Below are positions 1 through 14,329 of a DNA stretch of 64,000 bases, piece after piece. The DNA comes from Varroa destructor (Eukaryota; Arthropoda; Arachnida; Mesostigmata; Varroidae). Under the pieces are notes generated by a model. That model saw nothing but the letters and a program-made list of their open reading frames with translations. It was not told the origin of the DNA and did not search any database. A program made the translations under genes and the position numbers. The number at the start of each line of letters is the position of its first letter. The first letter of the stretch is position 1. The stretch covers positions 41,916,365 to 41,980,364 of the forward strand of contig NW_019211458.1 in the NCBI RefSeq assembly GCF_002443255.2, written 5' to 3'.

Positions 1-2439
1 ATGCCACATTAAAACTATCCTCTTTGTTTAAGCGTCGTCTAGTAAAATAAGATCGTCGTGAGGCTATGGACTGCAAGAGGTAGTCTACACTACTCAAATA
101 CCGCTTCTGACGGACACACAGATATGTACAGGATACAAACAGTGGTATTCAAACAGATTTCGAGAACACAAACGACAATCATCACGATGATACCCCCTTC
201 ACCACCTGATTTAAACGAACACTCGCACTTTCAATGAAATGCTCGTAATAGTAAACTCTTCACTTAAGCTTAATCCACCTTATATACGCATATATGTATA
301 TCTATATATAAGCGCTTCAGGTGAGCCTGAGAATATTGCGCCTACAATGAAAACGAAAAGAAGTTTCATGATTGGCGGAAATTCACACGGTGAGGTAACA
401 GACAAAACAATGATCTCTTAGGCTGCACGTGCCTATTTGTCAAGTTAATACGTTGAAATATACTTAATTATCTTCTTTTTTAGAGAAAATCTAGATCGAG
501 ATCAATTCCACCAATAAGTTGCAAAGTATTTTTTTTTTATATCTTTCTACTGCTCAAATTATTTTAAATACTACTTACGAAGTTAAGTACATGTATTGAC
601 TATTATAGTTTTAGTACTAACTTAAGTTACAAAGTCATGCTAAGTGTGTTCTAGGGCTTCTTGATATCATCATTAGTTGAGATCTATTCTGTCATGAGGT
701 TTCTGTGCCTTATCATACAAACAATAGGAAGAATAGTCTACTTTAGTAGTCAGCTATTTATTGTATAACTATTTATGTAAGCCATGCTCGATAGGATAAC
801 ATAAAATAGGCTTCACAGATCCTGGTCGACGTAGAACTATAACAATAGAATCAATATTAAGAAATACGTAAATATATGATATAATCACTCGTCAAAATGT
901 TCAGCTCCAGTGTATTCTGATACGTAAGGTGGCGCCATCTAACGACGAACAAAAGACACCAACTGCGCAAGCGCCAGTACCTTACATTACATGGGCTTAT
1001 TTGTTGTTATGTCGATTGAGTAAGAGTGTAACTTATTATTCAATAAGCTCGCACGTGAATGTAATCAATATTGTTAATTGCTGAGATGCGCCCGAGTAGA
1101 CCCGATTTAGCAAGGCATACGTTTCTTAATTCAGTGTCAAAGCACTCTGGAGCGAACCGGATGGGATCGCTGAACCGGGTAGTACTACTTTTTTATTATC
1201 CTTTAATAGAGAAACTTACACTTTTTCAAGTCTACATAGAGTACCAGGTGCCACTAGGGAAGCCAGGTTCAAAGAAATTCAAGCAATATCTGTTAGATTA
1301 TTGTAAATTAAGTAATACTTTTTATCAACTGCACGTCTTACTTTACACTGGGCTTATTCTGTCGCTTTTGCATCCAAGTGTCACAAACCTAATATAGCTA
1401 AAGACATCTGAATAGAATGACAAGCGTCGTTTTTTCTCTCAGATGTAGCCTAATTTAAAAGTAATACAGCAACCTTGTCCTTGTTGCCCTTTTGAAAAAA
1501 AATTTGACCTAACTTTGTCTGTTCTTAAGAAATCGAGTTAGAACGAAGACTCGTGTATATATAGTAGCACATCACAGTCTCAAAGCACGGTTTGTCTTAT
1601 GCAGAGCTATGAATAGGTTCTAAACGAGTAGAACTTTACAAGGTTCGTCAAAGGAAGATACATCTCAAATGCAATGCGGCCTCCGACCTCTGGCTTATGT
1701 AGTACACAGGACTTGTGATTGCTTCATTGTGTACGGATGCGTATTGGCGAAACTAAGACGACGATTCCTGAATTTGGCACTCAGGTACTGTCACGTCGTT
1801 CAGTGAGTCAGCGCACACGTATGCCAAAATAAAGAAAAACCTATGGTCATTACCGAGGCAGTAATTAGAACGATCAACGTCTACCTTACTCTAAGTTTAG
1901 CCATCTGTTGCGTGCAGAAAAAAGTAGCGGGACAGTATATTGTTTATATTCAGCGCGTTACTTTCCCTTGTACGAGCTATCGGTGTTTCGTCACGTTGCA
2001 AAATTAAATCTCCTTATATAGCAGTTATGATTTCTGCACGAATATAACAAGACAAAAAGTTTACCAGAACCGAAAAAAGAAACTGTTCTCAGCGCTGAAT
2101 ACGCTCGAGTTCATACTAGCCAATTAATTAATGTGCAACATCTTGTTAAGGTCATCCATTTAGTCAATGAAGGACTGATGGGCAACCAGAACTCTTTGTT
2201 CTTCTGTGCATCACATCTATCTTCAGTGAGGCCCCTTGGGACGTTTGTGAAATGACTGCTATCGATACCACTCAATCTTTGATGGAATTTTCGGTATTAA
2301 CGAATCGGCCTATACGCAACGCATTTTATTGGTGGGGGCGATTTTTTCGTCAAACGTTGCTCTGTCCAATATTTGACAGGGAAAACCGAAATCGAGAATC
2401 AAATTAGAGCCAACGTTTTTTTTTTCTTTTAACCAACGT
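1..2439. other. AT-rich noncoding DNA
   Basis: Apart from the site at 928 I see no gene, RNA gene or element. The short frames (for example 1071-1397) look like chance. Confidence 0.6.
928..940 (-). promoter_or_regulatory. AGATGGCGCCACC element
   Basis: The minus strand reads AGATGGCGCCACC, which resembles the core of arthropod CTCF insulator sites (AG(A/G)(T/G)GGC(A/G)(C/G)). The flanking 5' CC of the full motif is absent. Confidence 0.25.
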
Positions 2440-3540
2440 TCGCCCAGTTTTTAGTTTTAAGCTGTTATATGTCAGCGCTGGTTCTTTCATCATTGAGCTC
2501 GGTAACGACGTAAGTAAACATCTTTTACCTGAAACAGCTCCGACGTAGTTTTCAGTGATAGTCCTGCAAGCTGCTAATCCATATTGTTAAAATTAGTCCC
2601 TTGCACACTATTTTTCCACATGCGTTCCAAACGATTTTGGTGTCGACGTGAAGCTATTTAGGTAATGTAGGATTCGTCCGTTAAGTCCAACTGTGCCCGA
2701 TCTGGCCAGCTACTCTCTTCGTTGGAACTCCATGGCTTCTGGTTTTTGTGTGTAAACCTCTAATCCCATGTCGAAGACATCAATGGACAAGCTAGGGTCT
2801 GTTGGAAATAAAATCGATTGCTGCTGTATAGAGTAAAATCGTCCATATATATTACGACGTCCACTAATGGATGTCTTTTTCTACCTGTTGCAGCACGCTG
2901 GCCATCACAAGAGAAAATAGTTGACGACTCGGCTTATCATCTTGAGCGAAGCTACTTGCGTGTAAAAGAAGCTCGTGTTCTTTCACGCCGCTGTTTGTTG
3001 CAGTACGGCCCTTAGTATATATTCATAATCTTTGCTAGGACTTGCAAATACGCGAGTTTTTCGAGTGCTTACCTTCGTGATCCTGAACGATAGCCCAAAA
3101 GTCGACAAACACACTATAGACAAACGTAGCTTTTTATGCGAGGCCCTTTTCGGCATTTTCCAGAATTAGTAAACATGCCGACATAATGGATCGTCTTGCA
3201 CGCGAAAGCTGTGTTGTTTGTCAGGCAATGTTCCTTCGTAGTTGAGATATGGAATCAATGATTATCCTGGAAGACTTGTCAAAAGTATACATTGCTCTTC
3301 TTTGCTACTCTCCACCATGATTTTGGGCCTCTTACGCTTCGTGTGCTTTTTAGTATAAGTATCTGCATGTATTCCCTGCCAACCCTGTGGTATAGTTCTC
3401 GATATATAAACAGGTATTGAACAGCATGGAATTAATACAGGCGCCTCTTTGCAGTGTCCATTTCATATATCGTCCGTTGGTGAGGATTTGTCATTCGGAA
3501 AAAGTTGTATCGTTTCAACGATATCGTGCACCGTGAAATC
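2440..3540 (-). pseudogene. Non-LTR retrotransposon (LINE) reverse transcriptase remnant
   Basis: Translated on the minus strand across several frames, this stretch gives the RT blocks of a non-LTR element in the correct order. Near 3537 is FTVHDIVETIQLFPNDKSS (family pattern FT..EI..AI..L.N.KS). At about 3100 is VYSVFVDF (pattern VFVDF.KAFD). At about 2900 is LFSLVMASVLQQ, in the place of the ..LSPLLFNL block. At 2849-2838 is YMDD, inside IYMDDFTLYS, the catalytic motif. At about 2760-2715 is GLEVYTQKPEAMEFQRRE. At about 2690-2600 are LNGRILHYLNSF and THVEK, then GLAACRTITENYVG. Stops and frameshifts separate the blocks, so it is dead. The block order and the THVEK / NVGGP-like region recall R1-like LINEs common in ticks and insects. 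The clade is uncertain. Upstream DNA to about 4200 may hold a further decayed part. Confidence 0.8.
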
Positions 3541-6500
3541 GCATTGCAGATTAGTCATTCTCCGATCAAAAACGCAGGCATATCTTAAAAATTGTACGCC
3601 AGTATTTTCGAAGGGGTCTTTTGAACTATCAAGCTGTGCAGAGTACGTAGTGCGGATTAGCCATGTTACGAATTACCCGAATTAACCATAAGAGGGCGTT
3701 TGCGCTCATCGAAGAAGATGGATATCCTGTTAGTGTGTATGTCTGCGCCTTTCTTAATTTGCGATGGGTTTATAGAGCACCTGAAGCTGGTAAAAGTGGT
3801 TATATAACAGCTTCACGCTAGCCTGATACAGCGTAATCTAGATCCTTGGGCATTCATCGTTCTATCAAAACTTGCCCTTCTTCGCATTCATCTGTAATGT
3901 ACATTATTACATATTATTAAACGCACATGGCTATGGTATTCACTCGTTCCTTTTTAATGACGATGCAGGTGTCTTCCGTCACCAATGCAGTGCTAACACA
4001 GTACCGATACGCCACCGGTTGGGCAACCTATATTGTATACGTATATTGCGGAACTCAGAGGATCGATTGCAATTTCCTCTAGATAAACGTGTTTTCTAAA
4101 TGCCTCGCAGTCTAGAGTGTACTATACTTGTAGATGTTACCCAATCATTCAAAAAGCCCTCGGCCTCTTCTGCGATTGAGGTTGCATCGTACTTGGCGCT
4201 GGTTCTGACTGCCAATCGATAACCAGTTTTTGGCTAATCTTTTTTAAGCCACGAACAAAATTGTTTTTGCTCTTTGCTAATTTCAGCCGATTTCCATATA
4301 ACTCTCCCTCATTTTATCTATTGATCTACTATTATATGTAGAAAAAAGGAAGCAGGTACAGACTAGTCAGTTATGCAATTTACGAAGTAATGCTATAGAT
4401 AAAACCTCCAATGCACAAGCCGCGTCTCAAGCGAATATAGTAGCAAATGTGATCTTTAGATTATTTCCAAGATTCGGACCATTCGGCAGCCTAAGGTGCG
4501 GGGGTAAGACCGTTTTCGCCTGATATTACCGCAATGGCTTACTGTCTCTAAACGGTGTTACATTTCAAAAATATAGAACCTTATTTACTGTGAGATGTAA
4601 CTGATTTTGAAGCAGTTAAACGAATTTCCTTATAACAGCTTGTTTTTTAGTAAACCATTTTAAGTAACATAAAGGAGCCCAAGTGAGCTGGGTGAAATAG
4701 GACAAAACGATAAATTCAAGTGAACTACTGGACATACTTAGATCTGCTCTACGATGTTTCTATTCTTCCCCCTTAGCTCCGTTGTTCTCTTATTGTTTCA
4801 TATAACCGCGCTGTTATCTGCCTATATGTAATGCTCTACTATCTGAACTCTGTGAAACCCATAATGGATAAATCTCGCTATGGCCAGTTGCAGTTGAGAT
4901 TGAAGGTTGCTAGTTCAGATATGGTGTGATCGGAAGTTCTTCTAGGTTTCGATGTTACCTAATGAAGCAAACCATCACACACGGTATCATGTGTAGGTCC
5001 TCTCCCGAATAGTACATGAGTAAATTTACTAAGATTCGCCAGTTCTAAGCTGTCGATACGTTTAATGCTAGCTTAAGGGACTTTGTCTGACGACCAGTGC
5101 ACATCTGATAAAGAGCCGTCTGGCTCGGATGGTCTACACAGTTGATTTTCAAATCGCTACTTAGCTACGATATTGAATTACTAAAAGTTAATTATATTGA
5201 ATATAAACTAGTTTATGTTTTTCAAGAACGACTTGAACGTTTCGTGTTGTTTTTCGCAACATTCATAGTTCAGTCGTGATCCCCCTAATGTGCGATGGGT
5301 ATCATATAAGTATAAAAAGGAACAATAAAAAAAAGTTCATATTTTTCTTTTTTAATAGAAAACTCTTTCATCTCTCACTCGCAGCTCTTACGTAAATGTA
5401 TGTATGAATTTAACCGAACTCATCGAAAACGCATATTGTTCGATTGAGAGATTTCCGTCGGCATTTCCATTCGAAGTACAGCCGAACGAAAGTTGATTTG
5501 TTTTGTGTACAGTTACCGACATTTTTTTCTACAACTGAGAAATTTGCCACCTTTATGAAAAAAAACATGTCATTAAAATAGTTTAGTAATAAGGATAATT
5601 CCTAAGTTAGTGATGGGAGGCGAAAGCGTTAATCCTATTTCAGACGAAAAATGCAATAGCGCTTGCCGGTGTTATGAAACCGCTGACCGGGAATTATTAA
5701 ACTAAAAAGCGACGTCCTGGCTCTGATCACATAATTTTCTAAAACAAAATTTAATATTATATTAATTTTCAGCCGTAGATCATTTTAACGCTCTCGCCAA
5801 TTCCGCCTTCAAATTTCGGCATCTTTATAAATTTACTTCGTTCAGCCCGTCTTCCCTTTGCCCTCCAGCTCCTCGTTTGCTACTGAATATAATTCGTTTA
5901 TAGTATTTCTTTGCTGTTTGGTATACGCTTCGGTTTCTATATCGCTGCCCTGATATTCCACTGCTGTTACTACTGGTAGTATGAGATCAGTGATTGCATA
6001 CAAATATATATATATATATTAAAAAGTGGACCTTTATAGCAGTTACTACACGCCGTACGTGTACTGAATATATGTGTTTGTCTGTATATTTGTGTGTGCA
6101 TACACATATGTAGATATGTATGTATATATTCATACTTTGTGAGCCATACGGGGCGGATCTGTGAGAAGGCGCTACTACGAAGAACGATGGACGCTTAAAA
6201 AACATCACTTTCACCGATCCGTCCGAAGGTCAGGAGCTGTGACGGCGACATATGATAAGGCCAATAATATTCGCATTGACTTAACAGGCACAGCTGCAAG
6301 GACCGACGAAAAAGTATTTGCGAAAATTTCACATTTGACAGATGTTTGTTGGCCGACGGTCAACAAATAACTATTAACGCCAACTGATAGGAAAGAACAA
6401 ACAAATATTGGTAATCGACAACAGTTTGTGTGTGGCCATAATTTTGAATCTTTAGCCAATCGAATTGCTGACCAATAGCTGAAAAACTCGACTGTTCTCT

Positions 6501-8372
6501 AAGAAAACGCTTAGGCAACTGCCGAAAATAAATATCAATAACGACCAACAAGGTATCGAGACAGGTTATGATGGTATAGCTCACTAAATTAGGGTGAAAA
6601 GCCAAATCAAGAATTTATTAGATCGCGTCATGCGACGACAACAACTATCAGCTGCTTTCTGAACCTTTTTTTTTGCTTATTTACAATTTATATGTAGAAA
6701 ATAGCCCTTTTTCGTCGACATGCGACTGAACATATCAGTTAGGCAGAGCTCTTGTAGGTATTTATGGCTTTCCGCGTAATCATTCCATGCTCATAAGGAG
6801 TATAATTGCAATTTCGCTGAATGCCCCCCTATTTACTACCGATTCTATCGCAATAATCGTATCACTATTTAGAGACAACAAGTTCGCACCATATTGAATC
6901 TTAGACTGAAGGAGTGAGCAAGTTGAAAGCGATACGTCTACACGAAGCGTTTGCGATCAACTATAGCATCGCGAGGTAGGCAATAGGTTAGGTCATTCCT
7001 AAGCAACGCTTTCGTGGTTGAATACTTCGACTTCAGCTTTTGGGTTGGACATTTTCTATCGATTCCGGCCTTGACCTGAAACGGCTTTAGAAATGTCAAT
7101 CAACTTCCACAGTAAAACGTAACTTCACTATACGCTGTAACCGAAATTTAAACCTCAGCCTTCCTAAGGCTATTGCAGCCAAAAATTAATGAACGTCAGT
7201 GGGCACGCCCCGCTTGCTAATGGACGTTAACACGTAGATATAGTCAGTGCTTGAGATTAGTGACAACGGGAAAAAGTTGTCTAGCATCGTTGTCTACAAG
7301 ACGTAATGTTTTTACGTATAGACACAATGCAGCAAAACAACATGCGATTAATAGAAAAAAGGAATTGTCGACAAAAGACGCGAAATCTCAATGATTAATA
7401 ATGAACCGTGTGTACACTGGGACAGAGCTAAAGTTGAAACTTCTGGGATTTAGAATGAAGAATATAGTTGCCATGGGAGAACGAAGCATTGGGATTCTTT
7501 GTGGATGAGAACGTCTATCTTTTTTTCATCGGATTCTTATCATTTTCCAGAAGCGGTTTACACTTCATATTGTGCTAAGCGGGCACATATATCCATGGCA
7601 GCTTTTGGCCTTGTTTATTTAATAGTAATCACTGTGCTAAGTAGATGATGCTTTAGCTATTTAACTGTATGCGGTTGAAGATGACACTGTTGTCTTTTAA
7701 AGTAATAGAAGATCGGACAAGTTTCTGTTTTTCAAGCATATCAGAAGCCAGATGCAAAAACGCTTTGTGACGGCTAGAACATAGATGACGATGGGCAACA
7801 ATTTGAAAGTTTGACTTATCTTAAATTTGACGTTTGTTCTATTTATCGTGAGATTGTAATTTCATAGAACACCTATTGAGTATATTTTCACGTAGATAAC
7901 GAGTGCATGTGAGTGTAGTGTACAAACAGTTACCGTAACCTTTATTATGAAGGTAAGAAAACATAGCAGATAGGAAGTAAGGCAGCTTAGTCTACTAACA
8001 TTCGAGATTATAATTTGTTGTGGCTTTAAGTTGCCCATCTTGGCAAACGTTTTAAGGATGACATAAGTGCGCAACGAGCGATATAATCATAATTTTCCGC
8101 ATCTGAACTACCTATATGTCAGTCCCGTGGAAACTAAATTTTCTTTGAAGAAAGCATGGTGGAACCCGTGCACGACAAAGCAAGTAACGACGTGTCTATT
8201 TAGTCAATGCGTCCTTTTCCACTCATTGTACCCAAGGCAAAGATAATCCGCATAAATCTATGCCAATCTTTGTTGCCAGTTCATTTGAAAGCTGCTGGGA
8301 ACTCAAAACAATAACGTAGGCCCTGAGACAGCAGTGGCGAGTCTGAGGGATTCCGAATCTGTGCGTGTAGTC
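3541..8372. other. Noncoding DNA between the two LINE remnants
   Basis: The first 650 bases may hold a decayed upstream part of the first LINE. The minus strand near 4200-4130 reads SAKYDATSIAEEAEGFLND, which is open but not identified. A TATAAAAAGG lies at 5311-5320 without a following gene, and a short TA run lies near 6007. Otherwise nothing is supported. Confidence 0.5.
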
Positions 8373-9030
8373 TCAGTGCTCTTTTTGTGAAGCGGCTTTG
8401 ATGGTATTCAGTCGTCTGAGATTGCTGTTCCCAAATGGCGTGTATCCCATACCCTGCAACCGAAAATGATATCGAAAAAGCTGAGAGCGGCCGCGAAAGA
8501 CAAGCGATAGAGCGAGTTCATCATTACCACTGCCTTTCTGCATCTCCTGGTGACGTGTACAGTTGAACCCCAAATACGGAAACCGGTTCACATAGATAAG
8601 AGGCAACCTGGCGGGCTCAGTGCTTGCTGTTCTGCCTTTTTTTTTTTTGATCGCCTCTGTTTTAGCAAAATTTACGGTTATTCACGAATCTATGACTGCC
8701 GCGTAAAACCGGGGTAGAACTTGCTAGACGTGAAATCTCTTCAACGTAAGTATCATTAAGTCGCTTACGTTCAAGATGACATCGACTGAGTGTCTCGGTC
8801 CTCTTAGTTGATTAGGGAAGTCCTCCGGTAAAATGGGGTGTAAGACTGCGTTTAGGTTATTTTCCTTGGTTGTGCCGTTTGTCAGTGTGAAGAGCGAGAG
8901 TTCGGCCATCTTGTCGTCGATGATTATTCTGTTTTCCTATAGAATTATAGCGAGAAAGTCAAGTACGCTCACAGGGACCCTCACTTCGGCAAGCATGAGT
9001 ATAACCTCGTACGCTTGCTGTATACTCGTT
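8373..9030 (-). pseudogene. Second LINE reverse transcriptase remnant, different family
   Basis: The minus strand reads VPVSVLDFLAIIL (about 8985-8947), a stop, ENRIIIDDKMAELSLFTLT, then NGTTKENNLNAVLHPILPE with DFPNQL (8879-8807), which fits the RT block NG..QG..LS.VLF..L..DFP.QL. VILNVSDLMIL (about 8780-8748) stands where VILYADDLVIL is expected, so the catalytic pair has become S-D. ITVNFAKTEAIKKK (pattern LTVN.AKT.AM) and VNRFPYLGF (about 8590-8565, pattern V..F.YLG) follow. The order is right for a non-LTR RT palm and thumb. One shift separates the palm from the last part. Sequence detail differs from the element at 2440-3540, so these are two lineages. The element is dead, with at least three stops and altered catalytic residues. 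An upstream part may extend to about 9480 but I could not read it. Confidence 0.72.
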
Positions 9031-9653
9031 TAACCTTTTAGTCAGCCAGTCAGAGAGCAGCTTATAAGAAATGCTTTTCTTTGCTATTTTTCATCATGAT
9101 GGAGGCAAGGTTCAGGCGTTCTTTCCCACAGGGATTACTAATAGCATCCGTTCACTGAGCTGGAATTATATTAATATGTAAACTGGTGCCGCTCAGCATG
9201 GTGCCAGAACGACAGTGACTCGTTGTAGACTCTATCTTAATCGGCAGCTTGCTTGTTATATAGACTTTCAAGACCTCGTATTAGTACCTGCAACCATGAA
9301 GTTTTGTTGCTTTAAGATCTCCTCTTCTTACGCTGCCGCAAAAAAGGATACCGCGAATGATGTTGTATTCCTTAACGTAAGCATCTCAAGGAAGTGATTT
9401 ATGTAGGCCGAGGAGCTAATCGGGCAAATTGCGGAGTTTCCGTAATGCGTCAGCCACTTGTATAGTTAACGTTCTGTATCAGCGACAACGGGGCTCAAGT
9501 TCAAAGTATTATTGCTTTTGAAATACTCACATTTTTTAGCAGATATTGTTAAAAATAAAGGCTTAAAAGTAGGACTTGGGTTGAACCTCGACCTTAAGCA
9601 TGAAGGCAACCTGGACGTTCTGTAAGTGTAGTTAAACGGTGGCCCGTGCTTTC

Positions 9654-9672
9654 GGGGGGGGGGGGGGGGGGG
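9654..9672 (+). repeat. Homopolymer of 19 G
   Basis: TTC is followed by 19 consecutive G and then ACAAAAAAG. A pure G run of this length is rare in AT-rich DNA and can fold as a G-quadruplex. It lies about 0.6 kb upstream of the LINE remnant at 8373-9030. The exact length may be affected by sequencing. Confidence 0.9.
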
Positions 9673-11869
9673 ACAAAAAAGCTGGAGGATTTCAAGTATC
9701 CTGTGGACTTTGTTTTATCAGATTTTGAGAAGAATCCGAAACAGTTTCGGCATTCATCACGTCAGGTATACGGATAACTCAGGTAAGGTCCAAGAACTTG
9801 TTTACATCTGGGCGTCGCGACGGAACTCGTTGTTTGCCAATCCGCGCAAATGCAACATAAACAGTGAGGTCTATCGCCATTGACATGTGAGTACGAACGT
9901 TTGCGCTTTCTCACAGAAAATAATTTTTACCCAGAAACTTTACCCTATTCTTCGTTATCTTTATCGCGACTATATCGATAACCGAACTCCCTGCATGACC
10001 TCGAACAGTCGGTGCCGAAGTGAAATAAACTATTTATCAACCGCGAGCCACAGACGAACCAAGGTTGAATCCAATTCAGCTGACCGAGCTTAAGCTGCTA
10101 CGAGACTTAGCCATCGGCCACATAAGACAATGACGTTAGTCTCCCCCAGACATGGCCTCAGGTTGCTTGTCTTAAGACTGTAGAATACGAAAATGTCTTT
10201 ACTGGGGCAGCCTGATCCGCTACTTTTTTTTTGCGGAACAGTGCTCAAAATTCAAACGTGTTAAATTCATTTGCCCAAGTCTCTATGAGGACAAGGATGC
10301 TTATACTGTGCAAAGTTTTTGGGGAGAAAAGCACTAGAGTGACAAACTTTCTACAGTTACACTGTGTAGTTGTTAGCGTCTCCTCAGCGTATGGGCTCGC
10401 TGCAAGCTGCTTACGAAAGACATCCAAAACAAACGTGCATGAACCCAGCAATTTATACTAGATATTAAACTACATAAGCGACACCTGTACATTAATACGA
10501 TGATCGTACTTTAAATCAAGCACTGTCATTCACTAGCAATACTATTATTTACAGCTAATAGGATGCAGTAGGTGTCTATAAAGCAAACGTTTGGACAGTA
10601 TCTACGACCAAAATTTTCATAATCATTCTATAATTCATAATACCATCACTTTTTTTCATCACACGTTATCTTCACGAACCAACTACACGACATACTTTTT
10701 CAGTCACATTTAAGCACGACACAGAAAGCGTCGTTCAGTCCTATCGTTCTAGTGGCTATGAACTGTTCCAGGTCCTTGAAAGGATCTCAATGGATATTTT
10801 ATCTAAGTTAAACTAGCAATGCTAGCCTTGCGCCTTTCAATGGGTGCCCTAAGCGACTTTTCAGCCATACGCATTCATGTTTACATGTTAAAAAAGACCA
10901 ATAACAGGATTCGTCTTGGGGGTGCGGAAAAATTGGCACGCGAAGAGGACATCCTCTAACCGATGTTTCTTTGTACAAGAAGTACGTCGCTAGTCTAATA
11001 TGATAATGAATACATCCTGGTTCGCCTGCTTTTCCAGAACATACATACATAAGTGCAATGACAAAAATAGACGAACTTGTTTGTTGATGCACTAGCTGAT
11101 AGTAGTTAGGCTAGAAATAGGGCATCGCGGAATAAGAAGGTTTTCCGTTTGTTATCTACTAGCCTGTTACCTACTAGCGCTTTACAATGAAGCTTCCAAT
11201 CGCGCACACCCGAGACCGGGTAACACTACCAAAACGGGCAAAAAATGACGTTTAAAAACGACAATTTGAAGAAAATATCTTTCAATTGTGAATATTAGAT
11301 ATATTTAAATTTCTTTAGCGTAAGTCCCGGTGTTTTAAATCGCTACAACGAAACATACTACACAATCTGTAGGAATAAAAAAAAAAACCCGTTTCATCAC
11401 CTTGTGTGTGAAGCACAGAAAGGATATGAGCAAGCCCGAAAAATATTGTCTACATCAGGCGAAATAATTCGCTTAAAATGAGTCCTAAATTAAAATAGCT
11501 AATACGTGCGTTAAAGCTCCTCCGCAGGTACAAGGTTTACACAATGCCAGTAAATATCCTTACAATTGTATTAGTTACTGCGATGAACTCAAACCGTCAA
11601 AGGTACACATGATTGACCACAGGTAACTGTTCCTCTGAGATTTTCTAACACATTTCGCATCATGCCTCTGTTGCCTTGGGCTATTTTACGACTCTCAAGA
11701 TTGCCACGAGGCACCCTAACGTTGCTGTCAGATTTCTATGGACCTGAAAGGCAGAGCGAACAGCTTCAAAATGGATCCAAGACCCGAACAGTGTCAACAG
11801 GGAACAGCGATTTCGGAATCAATAAGGCCGATAACAGTTATCTCTTCCCAGATAATGTCTACGCATTTT

Positions 11870-11870
<1 letters not shown>

Positions 11871-11900
<30 letters not shown>

Positions 11901-11901
11901 G
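11871..11901 (+). repeat. (CTGT)n microsatellite
   Basis: Nearly eight perfect CTGT units, ending in CTGG. Short ORFs through it read Leu-Ser-Val-Cys repeats and are not genes. Confidence 0.95.
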
Positions 11902-13258
11902 GATGTCGATGCCGTTTAGAATTTCTACACTGTTAATTTCTACCGCTGTTTGGCCTTCGAAAAGCATGATTTGCCATCGCTGTTCGTACCCCGACTGCTG
12001 CTAATAGAACTTCTTCTGTTCATTAAGTTCCAGCGCTACATCCAGCAATCAGCCCTTCACCGTTACGATTGCTAGTGTTATATAATTAAATAATAATAAT
12101 AATATATAATAGCAAGGAGTGTAATTAAGTGCCACACCATATGGTGTAGCAGCATGCGTGTTCTGGTTGTATAACCTGTCAATTCGCAGGTCTAAGTTAT
12201 AATCACGCAGAATGCGGCAAATCTTACCACCCTAGAAGAAGCGGCTATATTTGATTAGTGATCGAAGAAGACGTACAGGCAAATGTCTGATGTTAGCATG
12301 TAGTTAAGGATGACATTACGTTTTTCCTTAACTTACAGGGTAGCGGTGCAGTCAGATATGCATCAAAGCGCAGCCGTTAGATGTGTACCCTCATTTTACT
12401 TCAGTCATATTAACTGAATGATGTGAAGGCGCTTCGCATTCATAAACTGTAGAATGTAATAGGTAAACAATGTGTTGCGCTGTTAAATCAAACAGACAAA
12501 TATTAGATAAAGATAGCAGTGCTTTCATTTAGTGTGTACAGGCTCCGATTGGAGTTAATGAAACACATGATTAACGTTATTAGTATTTAGATATGAAAAA
12601 ATTAATTTTTAATTTTTTTCTAATTTTTTAATTTCTGGTTTTTACGGATACAAGTTAATTCGACTGACCGTTGGTGAACAGCTAAGTCAAAAGAACAGAG
12701 GGGATATCGCAGAACTAGCTGGATCAATGTAAATACTTTTTTCTAAGGCAGGACGTTACTTACACATAGTACTGAACATTACCTAAGCAAACAGGCTCAC
12801 GCGTTTATTGAGCTATATCATGACCTTTGAATGAAAGATTTTCACATGACCTGAAAAAAGTTCAGACTGAATTGTGTTCTCACAGAAAACAGATCTTAAT
12901 GACGCACTCAAACGCCACTGCCATGTCTTGAAGATCTCTATTTTAGCGCACCCCTTAGAGTCAAATTCCTCCAGTTGCCTTCGTTTAGTACCAAGGAAAG
13001 GCAAAATTACCTTTATAACTTGATAACTTAAATAGCATTGCTTTGAATAGTCCAAAAAATTCACCTGTATCATGAAATAAACGCAAAATCTAACTGATGA
13101 AAATGAAGAATTTTTTTTAAATATTTCCTACGAATGATTATGGTGTTACGCGTCGGAGTAAGTCAGTTGATCTCTGAGACGACTGTGATAAGGCTGAGAC
13201 AACTTAAAGACAACTGCTTTTTGAAACTTCTCAGTTCTAAAGTACACATAATATTAGT

Positions 13259-13274
13259 AAAAAAAAAAAAAAAA
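13259..13274 (+). repeat. Homopolymer of 16 A
   Basis: A plain A run, possibly a retroposon tail. I see no element attached to it. Confidence 0.9.
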
Positions 13275-13830
13275 CTGAAAGAATGTTGTCGCTTCAAAAT
13301 AATGCCGTTACACTTGACATTGTAAGTTTAACCCTGGTGCACGCCGCTTCTAGAGTTGGCGTATTTGAAATGAAGTAAAGCGCCGATTACGTCACTTGCG
13401 TTATTTTCACCCGTGTAACAAACTGCTGCGACGACGTGTAGCAAACGACGCCCGAAGAAAGACCATCCGCCGTTACTGTTTTAATGAGCTCGTTGCAAAT
13501 GTCGATTTGACAATTGAATTCTAAAGTTCAAACTGTCAAATCCACACTCTTATTTTGTGAACGAGGAAATTAACACCGTTAATATTATTTTTTTGCTTCA
13601 CCTGGAAAGAACGCTAAATGCGTGCTATCACCTACATATTTTTTTTCAGTACTTGCAGCTTTGTTTATACCTATATACATTGGTTTCACCAGTGAATATT
13701 AATACAAATATATAATAATAAATATGAATTTATATAAATTAAGGCTTCGTTTAAAGATACAGTGTAGTAGTGCATATTGAACAAATTTTTTCATTCGGGC
13801 ATCTAGGTGGTCTTGAAAAAATGAATACTA

Positions 13831-14329
<499 letters not shown>

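Larger units (their letters stand above)
9673..13833. other. Noncoding DNA
   Basis: Only the simple repeats listed separately. The frame at 10808-11092 (minus, 94 codons) matches nothing I know. Confidence 0.55.
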
